NCBI RefSeq assembly: GCF_019097595.1
Contig: NC_080713.1
Span: 13,592,199 to 13,656,198 of the forward strand
DNA: 64,000 bases
From: Hemibagrus wyckioides
Taxonomy: Eukaryota; Chordata; Actinopteri; Siluriformes; Bagridae
Reading direction: 5' to 3'
Each line of letters starts with the position of its first letter. Positions within the stretch are counted from its first letter, which is position 1. The notes below the pieces were generated by a model. It did no database searches, was not told where the DNA came from, and saw only the letters and a program-made list of their open reading frames with translations. The position numbers and the translations under genes were made by a program. Shown here one piece after another: positions 23,050 through 35,800 of the stretch.

Positions 23050-23750
23050 GTGGTCATGGCTGAAACCAAAAGCATGAGAGGTGGCTGGGTAGGCAGCAGT
23101 GGAGGTGGTTCTAAAGGGGCAACTCTGAAAACCCTAGCCCTTTGGCATTAGGATTCCTTTCTGGCCCATCTGGTGGAGACGACTGACCCCAGGTCCTCTC
23201 TTGTCTGGTGGACCTGCCCCTAATCACTGGCCAGCCACCCAGATCTTACCGGGGGGGCTCAGGCTGCAATGCTAGCCTTCTTTTCCTGCCTAAGCAGGCC
23301 AGGCTGGGGCCAGTGGCTACTGGTTGATTGCCCTAACTCCTTGCTGTTGCAAGGGAAGAACAAGCCCTTGGGAGACATAAGATGAATCTAAAAGAAAGGT
23401 TTAGTCCTTTTCTTTTATCTCTGTCAGAATACCTTTCTGTGGCAACCAAATGCAGTCATGACATGGCTGATGGCATGGGCTGTCTGCTTTGTGGCACAGA
23501 GGGCTAAATACATGGGTTTGCAGAGTTTAGACCTCATTGATGAGCCTCTCACAGCAAAGCTTTTCAACTTAGTATCCCAGCAGCTCAGCTTGACACGCCA
23601 GCAAAACCACCACTGTGTGCAGCACTGCACTGGCCTAACCTGCTGAATTGTAGACCTTCCCCATAAGGCCAACATGGCCCGACAGGGCCTCAGTGGGAGC
23701 ACAGACTTTAGTCAGGAGAGAGGACAAGAGAAAGGGGATCACCAATCTCT
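23050..23750 (-). mobile_element. DIRS1-like retroelement fragment (gag-like region)
   Basis: The minus frame 23702-23424 includes KPMYLALCATKQTAHAISHV, a segment typical of the gag-like protein of fish DIRS1 retrotransposons. It continues past a stop into TEIKEKD and FLLDSS. Only this part is present; RT and recombinase are absent. A larger copy of the same class is at 39240-41940. Confidence 0.7.
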
Positions 23751-24699
23751 TGTTCCACCTCTGCTAACTCGACCTGTGAGACCCATTACCTAAGTTGGCA
23801 TGTTGCCTCAGCAGACTTGGGACTCAAGCTGTCTTTTCTAATCTTTTATAAACTGTATATCTTCTTTTTCCCTAGTCTAGACAAACAACACAAACAGTTA
23901 ACACAAACATATACAGAGTGCATCCTTGACAAAGAAGCTGGAGTAATGTGATGTAGATGCCATTTTATGGTCTTGCTGGCATGCTAGTCATTTGTAAACA
24001 AACAAAGTTCATCAGGTTACATCAGTTCTGTAACCTTTCATCTCTCCATTTCTGATATTTACTTTTTTTTTTTAAAAAACATCATTTTAAAAATGGACTC
24101 TTCTATGTGCAGTTGTCAATATTTATCTGATTTTTTTTTCAGTTGCAGAGTAATTATCTAGCATTTTGTACTTAGTGCCTAGTAATGCTTACTATTTATT
24201 AGTTGATACTATTAATGATTAGAGTATGAATCAAAACATGAATTGTGGTGACACTGTACTGTTTAATGTTCACTTTTTATGGGCAAGGGAGGGCTTAGAA
24301 CCTATAACACAGAATGCCTAGCAGACATCCAGGAGACATCCCATGTTTAAAATTATTATAGTATATAAGACTGAAAATGAATGATAAGGAAAATAAAAGA
24401 GATAAAAAATATAAAATTATTTGAATGTAATACATTAGAATAAATAGATATCATTTTTAGATATTACTGAAATCAATTGATATGAGGCATTTTAAAGTAA
24501 AAAAAATAAAATAAATACACCGTGCAAAAAATGTGGGATCTGATGGACCATCAACACTGATAGTCTATGCTAAAAACCATTAACAAATAAAAACATTTAA
24601 ACTACACTACACTAACAATTAATGCCATAATACTGACAAATTAAAGCATTTGGCGATTGCAATTTTATTTGCCATTGATTGTTTTTTGTTTGGCTTCAG
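23751..24699. other. Intron sequence with a dispersed repeat
   Basis: The part 23860-23970 is similar to 55815-55935 (both contain AAGCTGGAGTA and TTTTCCCTA blocks). The remainder up to the RELN acceptor is AT-rich without recognised features. Confidence 0.5.
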
Positions 24700-24837
24700 G
24701 TCTAGTGCCACACGATTTCGCTGGATACAAAACTTCTATGGTGAGCAAGATGAGTGGGCCTTGGACAATATCTACATTGGACAACAGTGTCCACTAATGT
24801 GCTATGGACATGGTTGGTGTGACCATGGTCACTGCAG
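24700..24837 (+). CDS. RELN: RELN exon A: end of R5A and start of EGF-5
   Basis: The acceptor is TTTGGCTTCAG; the donor follows CACTGCAG with GTCAGT. It encodes [20 protein letters not shown] and the first EGF cysteines ([11 protein letters not shown]). The exon starts with one base of a split codon and ends with two (AG), completed by the first G of exon B to make Arg. Because the acceptor is followed by GT, an alternative reading was checked; only this one keeps frame. Confidence 0.95.
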
Positions 24838-25059
24838 GTCAGTCTTTGTATGATTTCTTAAGGTTAAATATAACCTGTTAAACAATAAAAGTTGTTAAAA
24901 TGGTCTGTGAGCGTTTTTCACACTGGTAGGTTTGCTGCTGTTTGTAACTTGAGTGTGATTGTTCCGGTTTCCCATACCATTTCCCATTTCTATGGTTTCA
25001 GACTGAGCTGAATCTATAAACCCTGGTACATTACAATTGTACATTTCACACACACACAT

Positions 25060-25113
<54 letters not shown>

Positions 25114-28100
25114 AGAGTTAAGAGTTATATAAAAGTTAAGGATATTCAGCTTTCGGGTGAAATTTCAGGATGCACCTAAAATGCACTATAACCTTTACAG
25201 GTGAACTTAATTTGACCTTCTCTACACTTTTGAATGCTCATGTCCAACTGTTCAGTGTTTCAGTACTTTTTGCATAACTTGCTGTTCTCTAACAAGGTTA
25301 GAGAAACCTAAAGGTTAACAGCAAAATTCACAACTGGTGTTTGATCCATGAATAGACCAATAAATTTTCTGGTTCAATTAGAATTGGTATTTAAACAGTC
25401 CTCTTCATCATGCTGTTCACATTTTGACATCATGAGACAAAGACGACACCTAACAATTGATCAACAGTACCTCGCCATTGCGAGGCTTCAAACAGGATGT
25501 TCTCAGAGGGAAGTGGCCACTGAGCTTAGAGTGTCACAGAGTGTCATCAGCAGTTTGCGACAGAGATACAGAGAGACTGGAAGAGTCACAGAATGGCAAG
25601 TGGACATCCTTTGGACACATCCCACGTTGATGACCGCTTAATTGTGAACAGTGCCCTGCGTAACCAGATGATGAATGCCACTCAACTCCAGGCACATTTA
25701 AGGGAGGTGAGAGGCACCCAAATGTCACGTCAGACCATTTGAAACCATTTACATCGATGTGGTCTGCGTGCTAGACAACCTGCAAGGGTACCTGACCACA
25801 CCACCAGGCCAGGGAGTATTTACACTGGACGAGGGACCAGTGGGCCTCAGTGATGTTCTCTGATGAAAGTCAATTCACGTTGAGCAGAAATGATGGCCGC
25901 CAATGATGTTGGAGACGTCAAGGAGAGTATTATGCATCAGCCACTGTTGTCACCAGATGAGCCTTTGGTGGTGGTGTTGTTACAGTCTGGGAAGGTGTGT
26001 CTACTCAATACAGAACTGCCCTACATCTTGTGAATGGTACAGTGACAAGCCAATACTACCTGAATAACATCATTAATCCAGTCATTGTGCCCCTGCATGA
26101 ACAACACAGGCCTAATTTCATCTTCATGGATGACAATGCCCTGGCTCATTGACATTGCATCATTAGGGAACGGCTGCTGGAGGCTGGGTTACCTCAAATG
26201 GAGTGGCCTGCACTTTCTCCAGACCTGAATCCCATAGAAAACCTATGGGATCAGCTGAGTCGCCGTGTAGACGCTCGTAACCCTGCACCCCAGAACTTAA
26301 ATGACCTAAGGGCCGCCCTTTAAGAAGAGTGGAATGCCATGCCTCAGCAGACAACAAGTTGACTCGTGAACAGCATGAGCTGTTATCAAGCTGTAATTGA
26401 TGGTCAAGGGCACATGACAAATTATTGAGACATTGACATTTTTTGTTGTGGTATACCCACCACTGTTGTTGGCTTTTGTTTCAATAAATTGTTTGAGATG
26501 AGGCAGTCACCATTGCATGCTTCTACGTAAATGCCCTACTTTCAAAGAGTACCCAACAGCAATGTGAAAAACTGGTGGAGAGCATGCCAAAACGCATGCA
26601 AATCGGGGTTATTCCACCAAATACTGATTTCTTAATGTTATTTAGCCAAAGCATTAACACAATTTGTTTACAAATTATTCGCATTTTGTTTTATTTGAGT
26701 TGTTAAAGCTCTGCAAATATTGCATGATCTTGGGTTATTTTGATGTGTTGTCATTTCCTTTAAATATACACTCTAAATAAGAATAGATATATTTTGAATT
26801 TAGGAGAAATATTGTCAGGAGTGAAACAAAACTGTTCATCTCACCAATACATGCCCCTGTAAGAAAAAAAAGACATAAGAAACTGATTATTTTGTAGTGG
26901 TCTCTTATTTTTTTCCCAGAGCTGTATATATACTATCTGTGGTATCTGGCACCAAGATGTTAGCAGCAGGTCCTTTAAGTCCTCTAAGTTGCATGGTGGG
27001 GCCTCCATGGATCAGACTTGTATGTTCAGCACATCCCACAGATGCTTGATTTGATTGAGATCTGGGGAATTTGGAGGCCAAGTTAACACCTCAAACTTGT
27101 GGTTTTGCTTATAAAACCGTTCCTGAACCATTTTTGCAGGGAATACCATTTCCATGAAAGGGTGTACATGGTCCTTAACATTGTTAGCTCTGTGTGAAAT
27201 CACTAGCTAGCTAGCTAGCTATGGTGCCGGACAAGGTGATCCACCTAGTGGAGTGAGCTGTAAGCCCTACAGGTGAAGCCACACAGCACACCTCATAGGC
27301 CTAGCTACCACTACCCAGCACAAGGTGCTGCTTGGAGAGTGGATTGCTTTTGTTGCTGCTGCCAAAGCAGACAAAAAGGGAGAGAACTTATGCCTTGCAC
27401 TCAAGCAATAGGCGTATGTCCCAAGAACCTGAACTGTTGCTTCACCAACTCATGGGGCGGAGGACAGAAGACCTGCAGAAAGGCTGGATGACCGGATGTC
27501 CAGCAGTGCCATCAGCAAAGAAGTGGCAGAAAAACATGGGATCCAGATTCACCCATTTATTGTAGACACAAGTCTGCCAGAAATGTTCTTCGACAACTGC
27601 AGCCAAAAAGCCATATGTCCAACACGGAAATAAGGCTAAGCGATTCAACTATGCACAAAAATATAGGAACTGGGGTGCAGAAAAGTGGAATCAGGTGCTG
27701 GAACGTTGAACAAAATCAGCAGCTAGCAGAAGATGGCAGCTATATGCCTTATAACCTGGTCTGACTTTTCTTCCTGAGATCTGAGAGGGGGGCAGCTAAT
27801 GAGGAGAAATTAGGGATAAATCTGCAATAGTAGCCTGCCAATCCCAGAACAGCACATACCTGTTTTTTGTTGTCAGCCAAGTTGGAGATGAACTGGGCTT
27901 TTCTGATTCTCTCCACTAGGTCATCGATTCGGAAGAGGTGGTAGCTGTCAAGTTCGGACACCTGGCTGACCCACAACCGGGTGCTATCTGGCTTTGTGAC
28001 GATGATGTAAGGGTTGGACCACGGACTGGCGGACTCCTTGATGATGCTGTCTTGGAGCAGCCTTTCCACCTCCTCCTTGATAGCTCACTGTCAGGCCTCC

Positions 28101-29761
28101 AGTACCCGATAAGCCTGCTGTTTGACCACCATTCCCAGAGGGGTCTTGATATTGTGGTGAACCAGGTGTGTTATCCCAGAGTTGGAGGAGAAGACATCAG
28201 CATACTGGTCCACCAGCTCTATCAGGTCCTGATTCTGGGACAAAGTTAGATCAGCCCCTCTCTTCACCATGGTATGGTCTGGGGGATCTGTGGCACTTTT
28301 CAGTAAATTGATGTGGAATTGTTTACCTTTCTGTTGCAGTTCATGGGCCCCACTTATTTCATTCTACCATGTATATGGCTCTGACAGCGGGCCAGAAACT
28401 TGCAGGAAGCATCAGGTGTAAGTAGTTGGCCTCTGCCTGATAACTCCCCAGGTTGAGCTCTTAAGCAATGTTGTGGTAGGTGGCCTTCCAAAGTGGGACC
28501 ACCTCAGAGTACCTGGTAGCATAATCCACAATCATGAGGTACTCGTGATCCTGGCTGACTTAGGCAGTGGGCCAACAAGATCCATGCCCACATGCTTAAA
28601 TAGGATCTCAATCACTGGCAGCGGGATGAGGGGCATCTGTACTGCCTTCATGGGGGCCATCCATCAATTGATGTGGAAGTATAGTAGTCCGTTCTTTACC
28701 AGGAAGTACAAAGCCAGGATCTTCAACACTTGACTCCAGCAGTGCTTAAGCCGGTCATTCCCTTTCTGCTCTCTTCCGAACACCTCTTCCTGTAAGACCT
28801 GGGATAGGTTATTGGGTGTGGGTGTCTCACATTTGTTGGAGCTATCCGGGTCCTGCTGGTGCCCATTCATGGAGACCCTCGGCGCACACTGGGCTGTCCT
28901 AGTTCTCTGGCAGTGGGCAGGGGGTTCCTGGACCCTGGCAACAGCTGTGGCAAACCCCAACCCCAGAGCTCCAAAATGAACCCCACTCCCTCCATTTGGG
29001 AGGAGAGATTGATCCCCGGGCCATTAACTCCAACGGTGAAACTCCCTCACATCATTCACTGGGAAGTGTCCACAATGGGCCAGGATCTCTGTGCACAGAG
29101 ATTCATAGTCTTCTACCTCAGTCTGGCTCAAATGTGGCCGAGAACAGGCACACACAAGCCAACAGGGTGGATAAAACCAGTTTGAGCAGTTAGTTTACAA
29201 TCAAGAAAAAAAGGAGGAAAAGGCTGAAAAAATGTGAAAAAAAAGTGAAGAAAAAAAATGAATGAACACATAACTTGACTAACAGGGAAGTTGGCAGATA
29301 AACAGATAGATACAGAATAGGAATAGATAGATAATAGATAGAATAGTATCTGGTGCATTCAGACCACTCCTTAGGTAATCTGAATTATTCTTACCCCCTA
29401 AAGGCAGCACAGTACTGGTCTGTATGACAGCTTTGACAATACTAAATTTTCATGCAAACTGTGCTTTGTTTCAGAGTAAACTGCCAGTGTGAAAGTCCCC
29501 TTAAAGTCTTTTTTAAATGCAACTGATCTCATTTTCATTTGCATTCTCTCTTTCACAATTTCTCCACAGGTGTGATGATGGCTTTTCAGGTACAGAATGC
29601 CAGCCTACCTCAACACTCTCCTCCAGTTTGCTGTCAGACTTTGAGTCACTGGAAGCTCTAAGGACCACATGGCAGGAGGTTATTGGTGGGAAGGTGGTGA
29701 CCCCTGACCAGGGTTGCGGTGTTGTGTCATCTGGATCTTCTTTGTATTTTAGCAAGGTGTG

Positions 29762-29825
<64 letters not shown>

Positions 29826-32800
29826 CATATAGTGTTATCTGTAAAGGTAACTGTAGCTGTAAAATTTCATTTAAAATTTGATTTTAAAATTGTTTTGTTT
29901 TGACATTGTTTTTTGAACAGGCAGGACTGAGACAGCTAGTGAGCTTGAATCTGGACACAGAATGGGCAGAGTTTGTGCAATTCTACTTGCGTGTGGGTGG
30001 TGACAGGGTGGAGTGTAACCAACCTGACAGCAGGGAGGAGGGAGTGCTTCTACAGTATAGTAACAATGGTGGCATTAGCTGGGGTCTAATTGCAGAACTG
30101 TACTTCACTGACTTCACCAAGCCTCGGTGAGAAGAGTGTGTTTAAAATGTTTAAAAAATTGACAGAATTTTAACTCTCACTTAGATTAATGGTATTTTGC
30201 AGTAGATTATTTTTTGTCTGTCTTAATCTTTGTGGCAATAGGTTTGTCCATTATGAGCTACCACTGGCTGCTAAGACGCCTTGTACGCAGTTCCGCTGGT
30301 GGCAGCCCCTTCATTCGGGTGAGGGTTATGACCAATGGGCTATTGATGATGTCATCATTCTCTCTGAGACGGAGAAACACGTCATTCCAATGGCTAATCC
30401 TACTCTTCCTCAGGTAAACTAAACACAAGATGGAAGAATAAGGTAAAAGAAAGCTAAAGGGAAAATTATATTATATTGGTAATACAGTTCTGCTGGAGTA
30501 TTGTTAAGTTATTGTTCATATGCTGTTCCTATAAAATGTACTCAAACTGAAGTTATTTTTACTGCTTAAGACTTTCACAAATGAGTTGACTTAGCGATTA
30601 TCCTTTGTGCACTTCTGTCCTCAGAACTTTTATGAGAAACCAGCCTTTGATTACCCACTGCACCAAATGAGTGTCTGGCTGTTGCTGGGTAATGAAGGAA
30701 TGGACAAGGAAAGAAATGGCAGTTTTTGTGCAACCACACCTTCAGCCATGGTATTTGGAAGATCAGATGGGGATAGAATAGCTATGACTCGAGACATAGC
30801 CCTCCGACCTGGTTACACATTGCAGTTCAAGGTACTTTCAGTGCATTTAAACCATTAACTATAGAAAGATTCAAATGATTCTTTGGCTAGTTAAGGACTC
30901 CAAACTTGTTACTGTTCAGCTGTACACACTCCCATTAACACCCACCAACCCCAAACCCTCTCCCTAAGCTGCAAATAAATATCCCACACAAATCTGAGAT
31001 TTTACATTTTTTTCTATGAGTATGTTACATGTTTGTCTTGATCTGTATAATATAAAACACCAAACAAAAAGAAATAACTGGCACAGCACCATTCTTGTTA
31101 AGCAGTATGGAAATGTTTTGTAAGTCTTTGAATGTTTGAAAGCAGCATATTCTAAGTATACTACTTATGTTGTCTTTATTTATAGTTGAACATTGGCTGC
31201 AAATCAGAGTTCAGTGCAACGGCACCCGTAAAGCTCCAGTATTCCCATGATGCAGGGCGCACATGGGCTCTGGTCCAAGAAGGCTGTTTCCCAGGCTCCA
31301 ATGGAATAGCAAGCTGTAAAGGCAAAGGCCATGAGTTTACAGAGCCTACTGTCTACAATACTGGAGACTATGAACGCTGGACAAGAGTTACAGTTGTAAT
31401 TCCACGCAATGTGGCCGCAAGGTACATTATATCAACAAAAGAATAAAATGAATCCATGTCAGAATTCATAGAAATCTGCCTAATGCCTTATACTGTATAT
31501 CCTCCTGCTTAGAAAGAAAATTTCCCAATTACTTGTATTCTTAACTTCCCCACTTGTTTGGAATGCAATGAGTATACTGAAAACATTTTTCTGAAAAATG
31601 CTTTTATTTTAAAAATTTCATGTGTCCACTACAGTGTACATCAGAACGTGGTACATGTGAAATGGAACCATAATGACAATAAGTAAATCCCATAGAAGGT
31701 ATCCCAATGAAAGATTAAATCTACCACATCACTGTTTTGTGGTGTATATATGTTGGGACTTTGATGTATTTATTATTTATGGAGTATGCTATTTCAAAAA
31801 GCAATTCTCTTTCTTTGAAACACAAAGGAACACCTTGCACTTAGTATACATCATGTATGTTTTGCTGATACACCTTGATACATGTGCTTCATCAACCATC
31901 TCTGAGAGATGGATGGCCACATTGTGTCACAGAGCTGCATTGGACTGAAGTTTCCACTTATGGCATAGGGAAGTGTAGTCATATTCACTCTCATTGGAGA
32001 TTCCTACTTGGCCTAGAGTAATCAACTGCTCAGCAAAGAGCAATTTGAATTAAAAAAATTTCAGTGGTTTCTTCCTCAGAAACAGGCAGTCAGTCTTATA
32101 CTGAAGCCATGCATTAATGATTGCTAGATCAAAAAGTGGAAAATTACATGCACTGTCCATTTCCAAGTTGCAAGTGGCCATCCTTTTGAATTGTAGCATC
32201 CCTTCCATCATGTCCAAACCACCCAGGCTGCTGTTGTACTCAGCAATTGCCAATGGTCTTGACACTTGGACATACCTTTTGTTTTTCTTAGACCATCTAC
32301 TGCATGTGTCCTGAGGCTCAAACCATAGATAGAGGATGCCATTACCCCTGGGTTGCTGTCAAACCACTTAATAACAGCAAGTTTAGGAGAACTTCATCTG
32401 CCCACCATCTCAGTTGCCCACCCTTCTTTTCTTTTTGATGGTCTGATCCCCGGTAGTGTTGCGCTGTTTTGTAATCCTGTCCTTCAGGAGAGTTCCCGTT
32501 CCTGCCAGCCTCTCCATCAGGGTGTCTAAGAGGTCATCAGTTGTAAAGAACCTGTCAAAGAACCAGTGGGTCCCGTTGGGAATTAATTTGGCTACATGAG
32601 GGATAGCTTTTTCCCCAATGCCCTTTCCTGCTGTGATTCTGAAGGTGTCTTGCCTTGGTAGACCACAAAATCTAAGATCATATCACTTGGTGTGGCCAAG
32701 ACAAACACCTTCAATCCAGTTGGGTATGATACATACTGGAGAATTCATCAGCAACCGGTTCTGCTTACTCTGATTCTCCTGCCTCTGCTTGCCCTGTCTG

Positions 32801-35800
32801 AACTACATCCTCTGAGCTATCTGAGTCTCTGCCCCTGCCTCAAACACTGCATCTTCATCTTGCTCATCAGACTCAATATCTCAAACTCAATATCTGAGTT
32901 TTCATCAACAATTCTCAGTAGAATTCTTTCTTCCTCTGACAGTGAATCCCTTCCTGCTAATTCGGGAAAAAAAATGCAAAATGGAGGTAATAACAACAAA
33001 TGTCCACAGAAGAGGAGAATATGAATGGGTACAGCCTGAATTTTCTGGAATTTCAGAAAGGCCTTAATAATTGTTTCTGTTTAGCTGTTAAAAAGAAAAA
33101 TGTGAATGTGAATATTTTGTTTGACTTCTGTCTTTATATGGAACTTATATAACCCCATATCTATTTTGTTCTCTTTCTATTCTTTAGTAAGACTCGTTTT
33201 CGCTGGATCCAAGAAAGCAGTGTTCACCAGGATGCTCCTGCATTTGCCCTAGACAGTGTTTACATCTCTGATCCTTGCCCCAATTATTGTGGGGGTCATG
33301 GGGACTGCATATCAGGAGTATGCTTCTGTGACATGGGAATGGAAGGTACCAATTTCAATTGATGTAAAGTTGTTTTGTCTCCATGTCACATAGACAGTGG
33401 CATAGAAATTGTGTCTTTTGTTAATTAGTGGAACAGGATAGCTGTGTGCCCTCTGTGCCCAGTCCTACTGAGCTATTTGAGGACTTTGAAGGAAAGTTAA
33501 GTCCTCTCTGGCAAGGAATTAGGGGGGCTCAGATAGGGGATGGTTGTGGTACCATCAGTGAGGGAAAGGCCCTCTACTTTGGTGGTTCTGGTCGGCGAGA
33601 GGCTCGCACAGTGCCAATGGACACCACCAGCACTCGGTTAGTGTGAAAGCAATTTCTTACATTACTTTAGTACCATCTAAAATGTTAATGCCAGCAATTG
33701 CTGAATTATTGTTTCTTTGATAAACATGTTTGGGGATCTATTGCTGTAGACTTGTTCAATTCTACATTCGGATTGGTGGGAGAAACATGGGCCCAGCCTG
33801 CACTAGGCCTCACTCTTGGAATGAAGGTATTATTTTTTATTATTTTTATTTATTTTATTTTAATTTAATTTTTATCTTTTCTAACTGACATCACTCAACA
33901 TTTCTTTGCAATGTATTTCAGGGGTGATTGTGCAGTACTCCACTAATAATGGGGTGCAGTGGGAATTCTTGCGTGAGTTAGAATTTGGCTCATTTCTAGA
34001 ACCACAATTGGTGACCATTGAACTACCTTCTCAAGCAAAAGCACCTTACACTGTGTTCCGCTGGTGGCAACCTGAAAAAGGTAAGACATTCTGTCACTGG
34101 TGATGTATTAAGAATGTTTTTCTTATACATTTACATTATTACAATAACATACATCATTCTAATCATAAATATCATGATAAGACTATAATAAGGAAAATAA
34201 TTCTACAACATTGTGCAATACTAACAGGGAAATAGACTTAAAACAGCACATAGCAGAACAGAATTGATAAGAATGGGATCACACTAGTATATGTTACTTG
34301 GGTGTGTGTATACATATTGTCTTGTTTATTGGGGTTTTTTTGCCTCTTATTGCAGGAAAACACACAGCCCAGTGGGCACTTGATGATATACTGATTGGTA
34401 TGAATGATAGCTCCAGGACTGGCTTTCATGAGAAGTTTGATGGCACATCACCCTTAAGGCACAGCTGGTTCAGGGTAGTGGGTGGAGAGGTGACAGTTGA
34501 TTGTCTGTCCTTGGACACAGCCCTGAATTTCCGCTCTGATTTAGAAGACAGTAAGTCAAGCCTGACCACCAAATCTGATTGCATTTTGAAGTCATGTACC
34601 TCATGGAAAGATAAAATGTTTCCTTTCCAATTCATGTAATCTGACAATTTCTTAAAAAAGTCTTAAACATTCTAATATTATGTTAATAAATCCACACTTT
34701 TTCAAACTTTGAGCTTGACAAATAAAAAAAAAAACACTTGGTACATTCATGGACTTTAGAGGATAAAGAATTTTGAGGTACTTCTTGGAAACCTGCTTCT
34801 GGTGAGCACCCTGGACAGATCTTGATCTTGAATAGAATAATACAGGGACAATAAATGAGCATACCATAATTATCCTGCAGTGAAAAAATGCTATCTGTGT
34901 GAAATCCCTGGTGAAAGACGATTGGCAGATTTTAAAACAAAATTAAATTAACATCTAATGCTATGAATATATTTCACAAAAAAAAAAACAAAGAAAAGAA
35001 GTATGACATTGCATTGTGGTGCTAGAGGACTTGAGTGGCATGCATAAAAAATGCTGTACTGGTAGCTAAAGCTGTCCCTATTACTATGGCAAATTTCCTA
35101 AAAGTAAACCCTAGAAAGTCAGGAATGAGTCTTCCATTCGTCCCACTCTCATATCCGGATCAGGTTGTGTGCTCTCGCCTCAGGTCCAGATTCCAGAAAT
35201 CTGTGCCTCCTGGAGCTGCTTGAGAGTGGGGGTGCTAGTGGCAGTGGGTAAGGATATCTGACCATGACAGCATTCAGTCCACTTTAGTCAATGCATGGTC
35301 TTAGACCCCCATCCTTTTTTTTTCTACAAAAAACAACTCGGTGGTGGCAGGTGAGGTGGAGGGTCTGATGTATCTTGCTGCCAGGGCCTACTCAATGTAC
35401 TCTTTCATGGCTATTAGGGAGAGTAATGTTCGGAAGGACCTCAATTCCACCTTGCTGAACACTCCTGGAGGTCGTTGTACTCAGACGGAATGGTGGTTTG
35501 ATGCTTGGTCTTTGGGATTTCCACTGAAGTCATTTGACATGGGACATGGAGTGCTTGCTTAAAACATTGTTGGAGAAACTGGGGGTAGCACCAGAGTTTT
35601 GTGTCTGGCCATGGGATCAGTGGATTGTGGCCCCAGAGCCAGGAAATCCCTAGTATAACTTGCTGAATAGGAGATGATGAGGAATGTGGTTTCATCCACA
35701 TGGAAAATTCTTCACAGGACTCTAGTCTAGTCTATATACACTACTTACAAAAAGTTAAGGATATTTGGCTTTTGGGTGAAATTTATGGAATATGTACAAA

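Noticed and set aside
1..24699. RELN exons upstream of exon A
   Set aside because: No reelin subrepeat or EGF motif appears in + strand translations; the region is explained by transposons or unassigned sequence.
24895..25098. Minus frame beginning CVCVCVC
   Set aside because: It translates the (CA)n tract.
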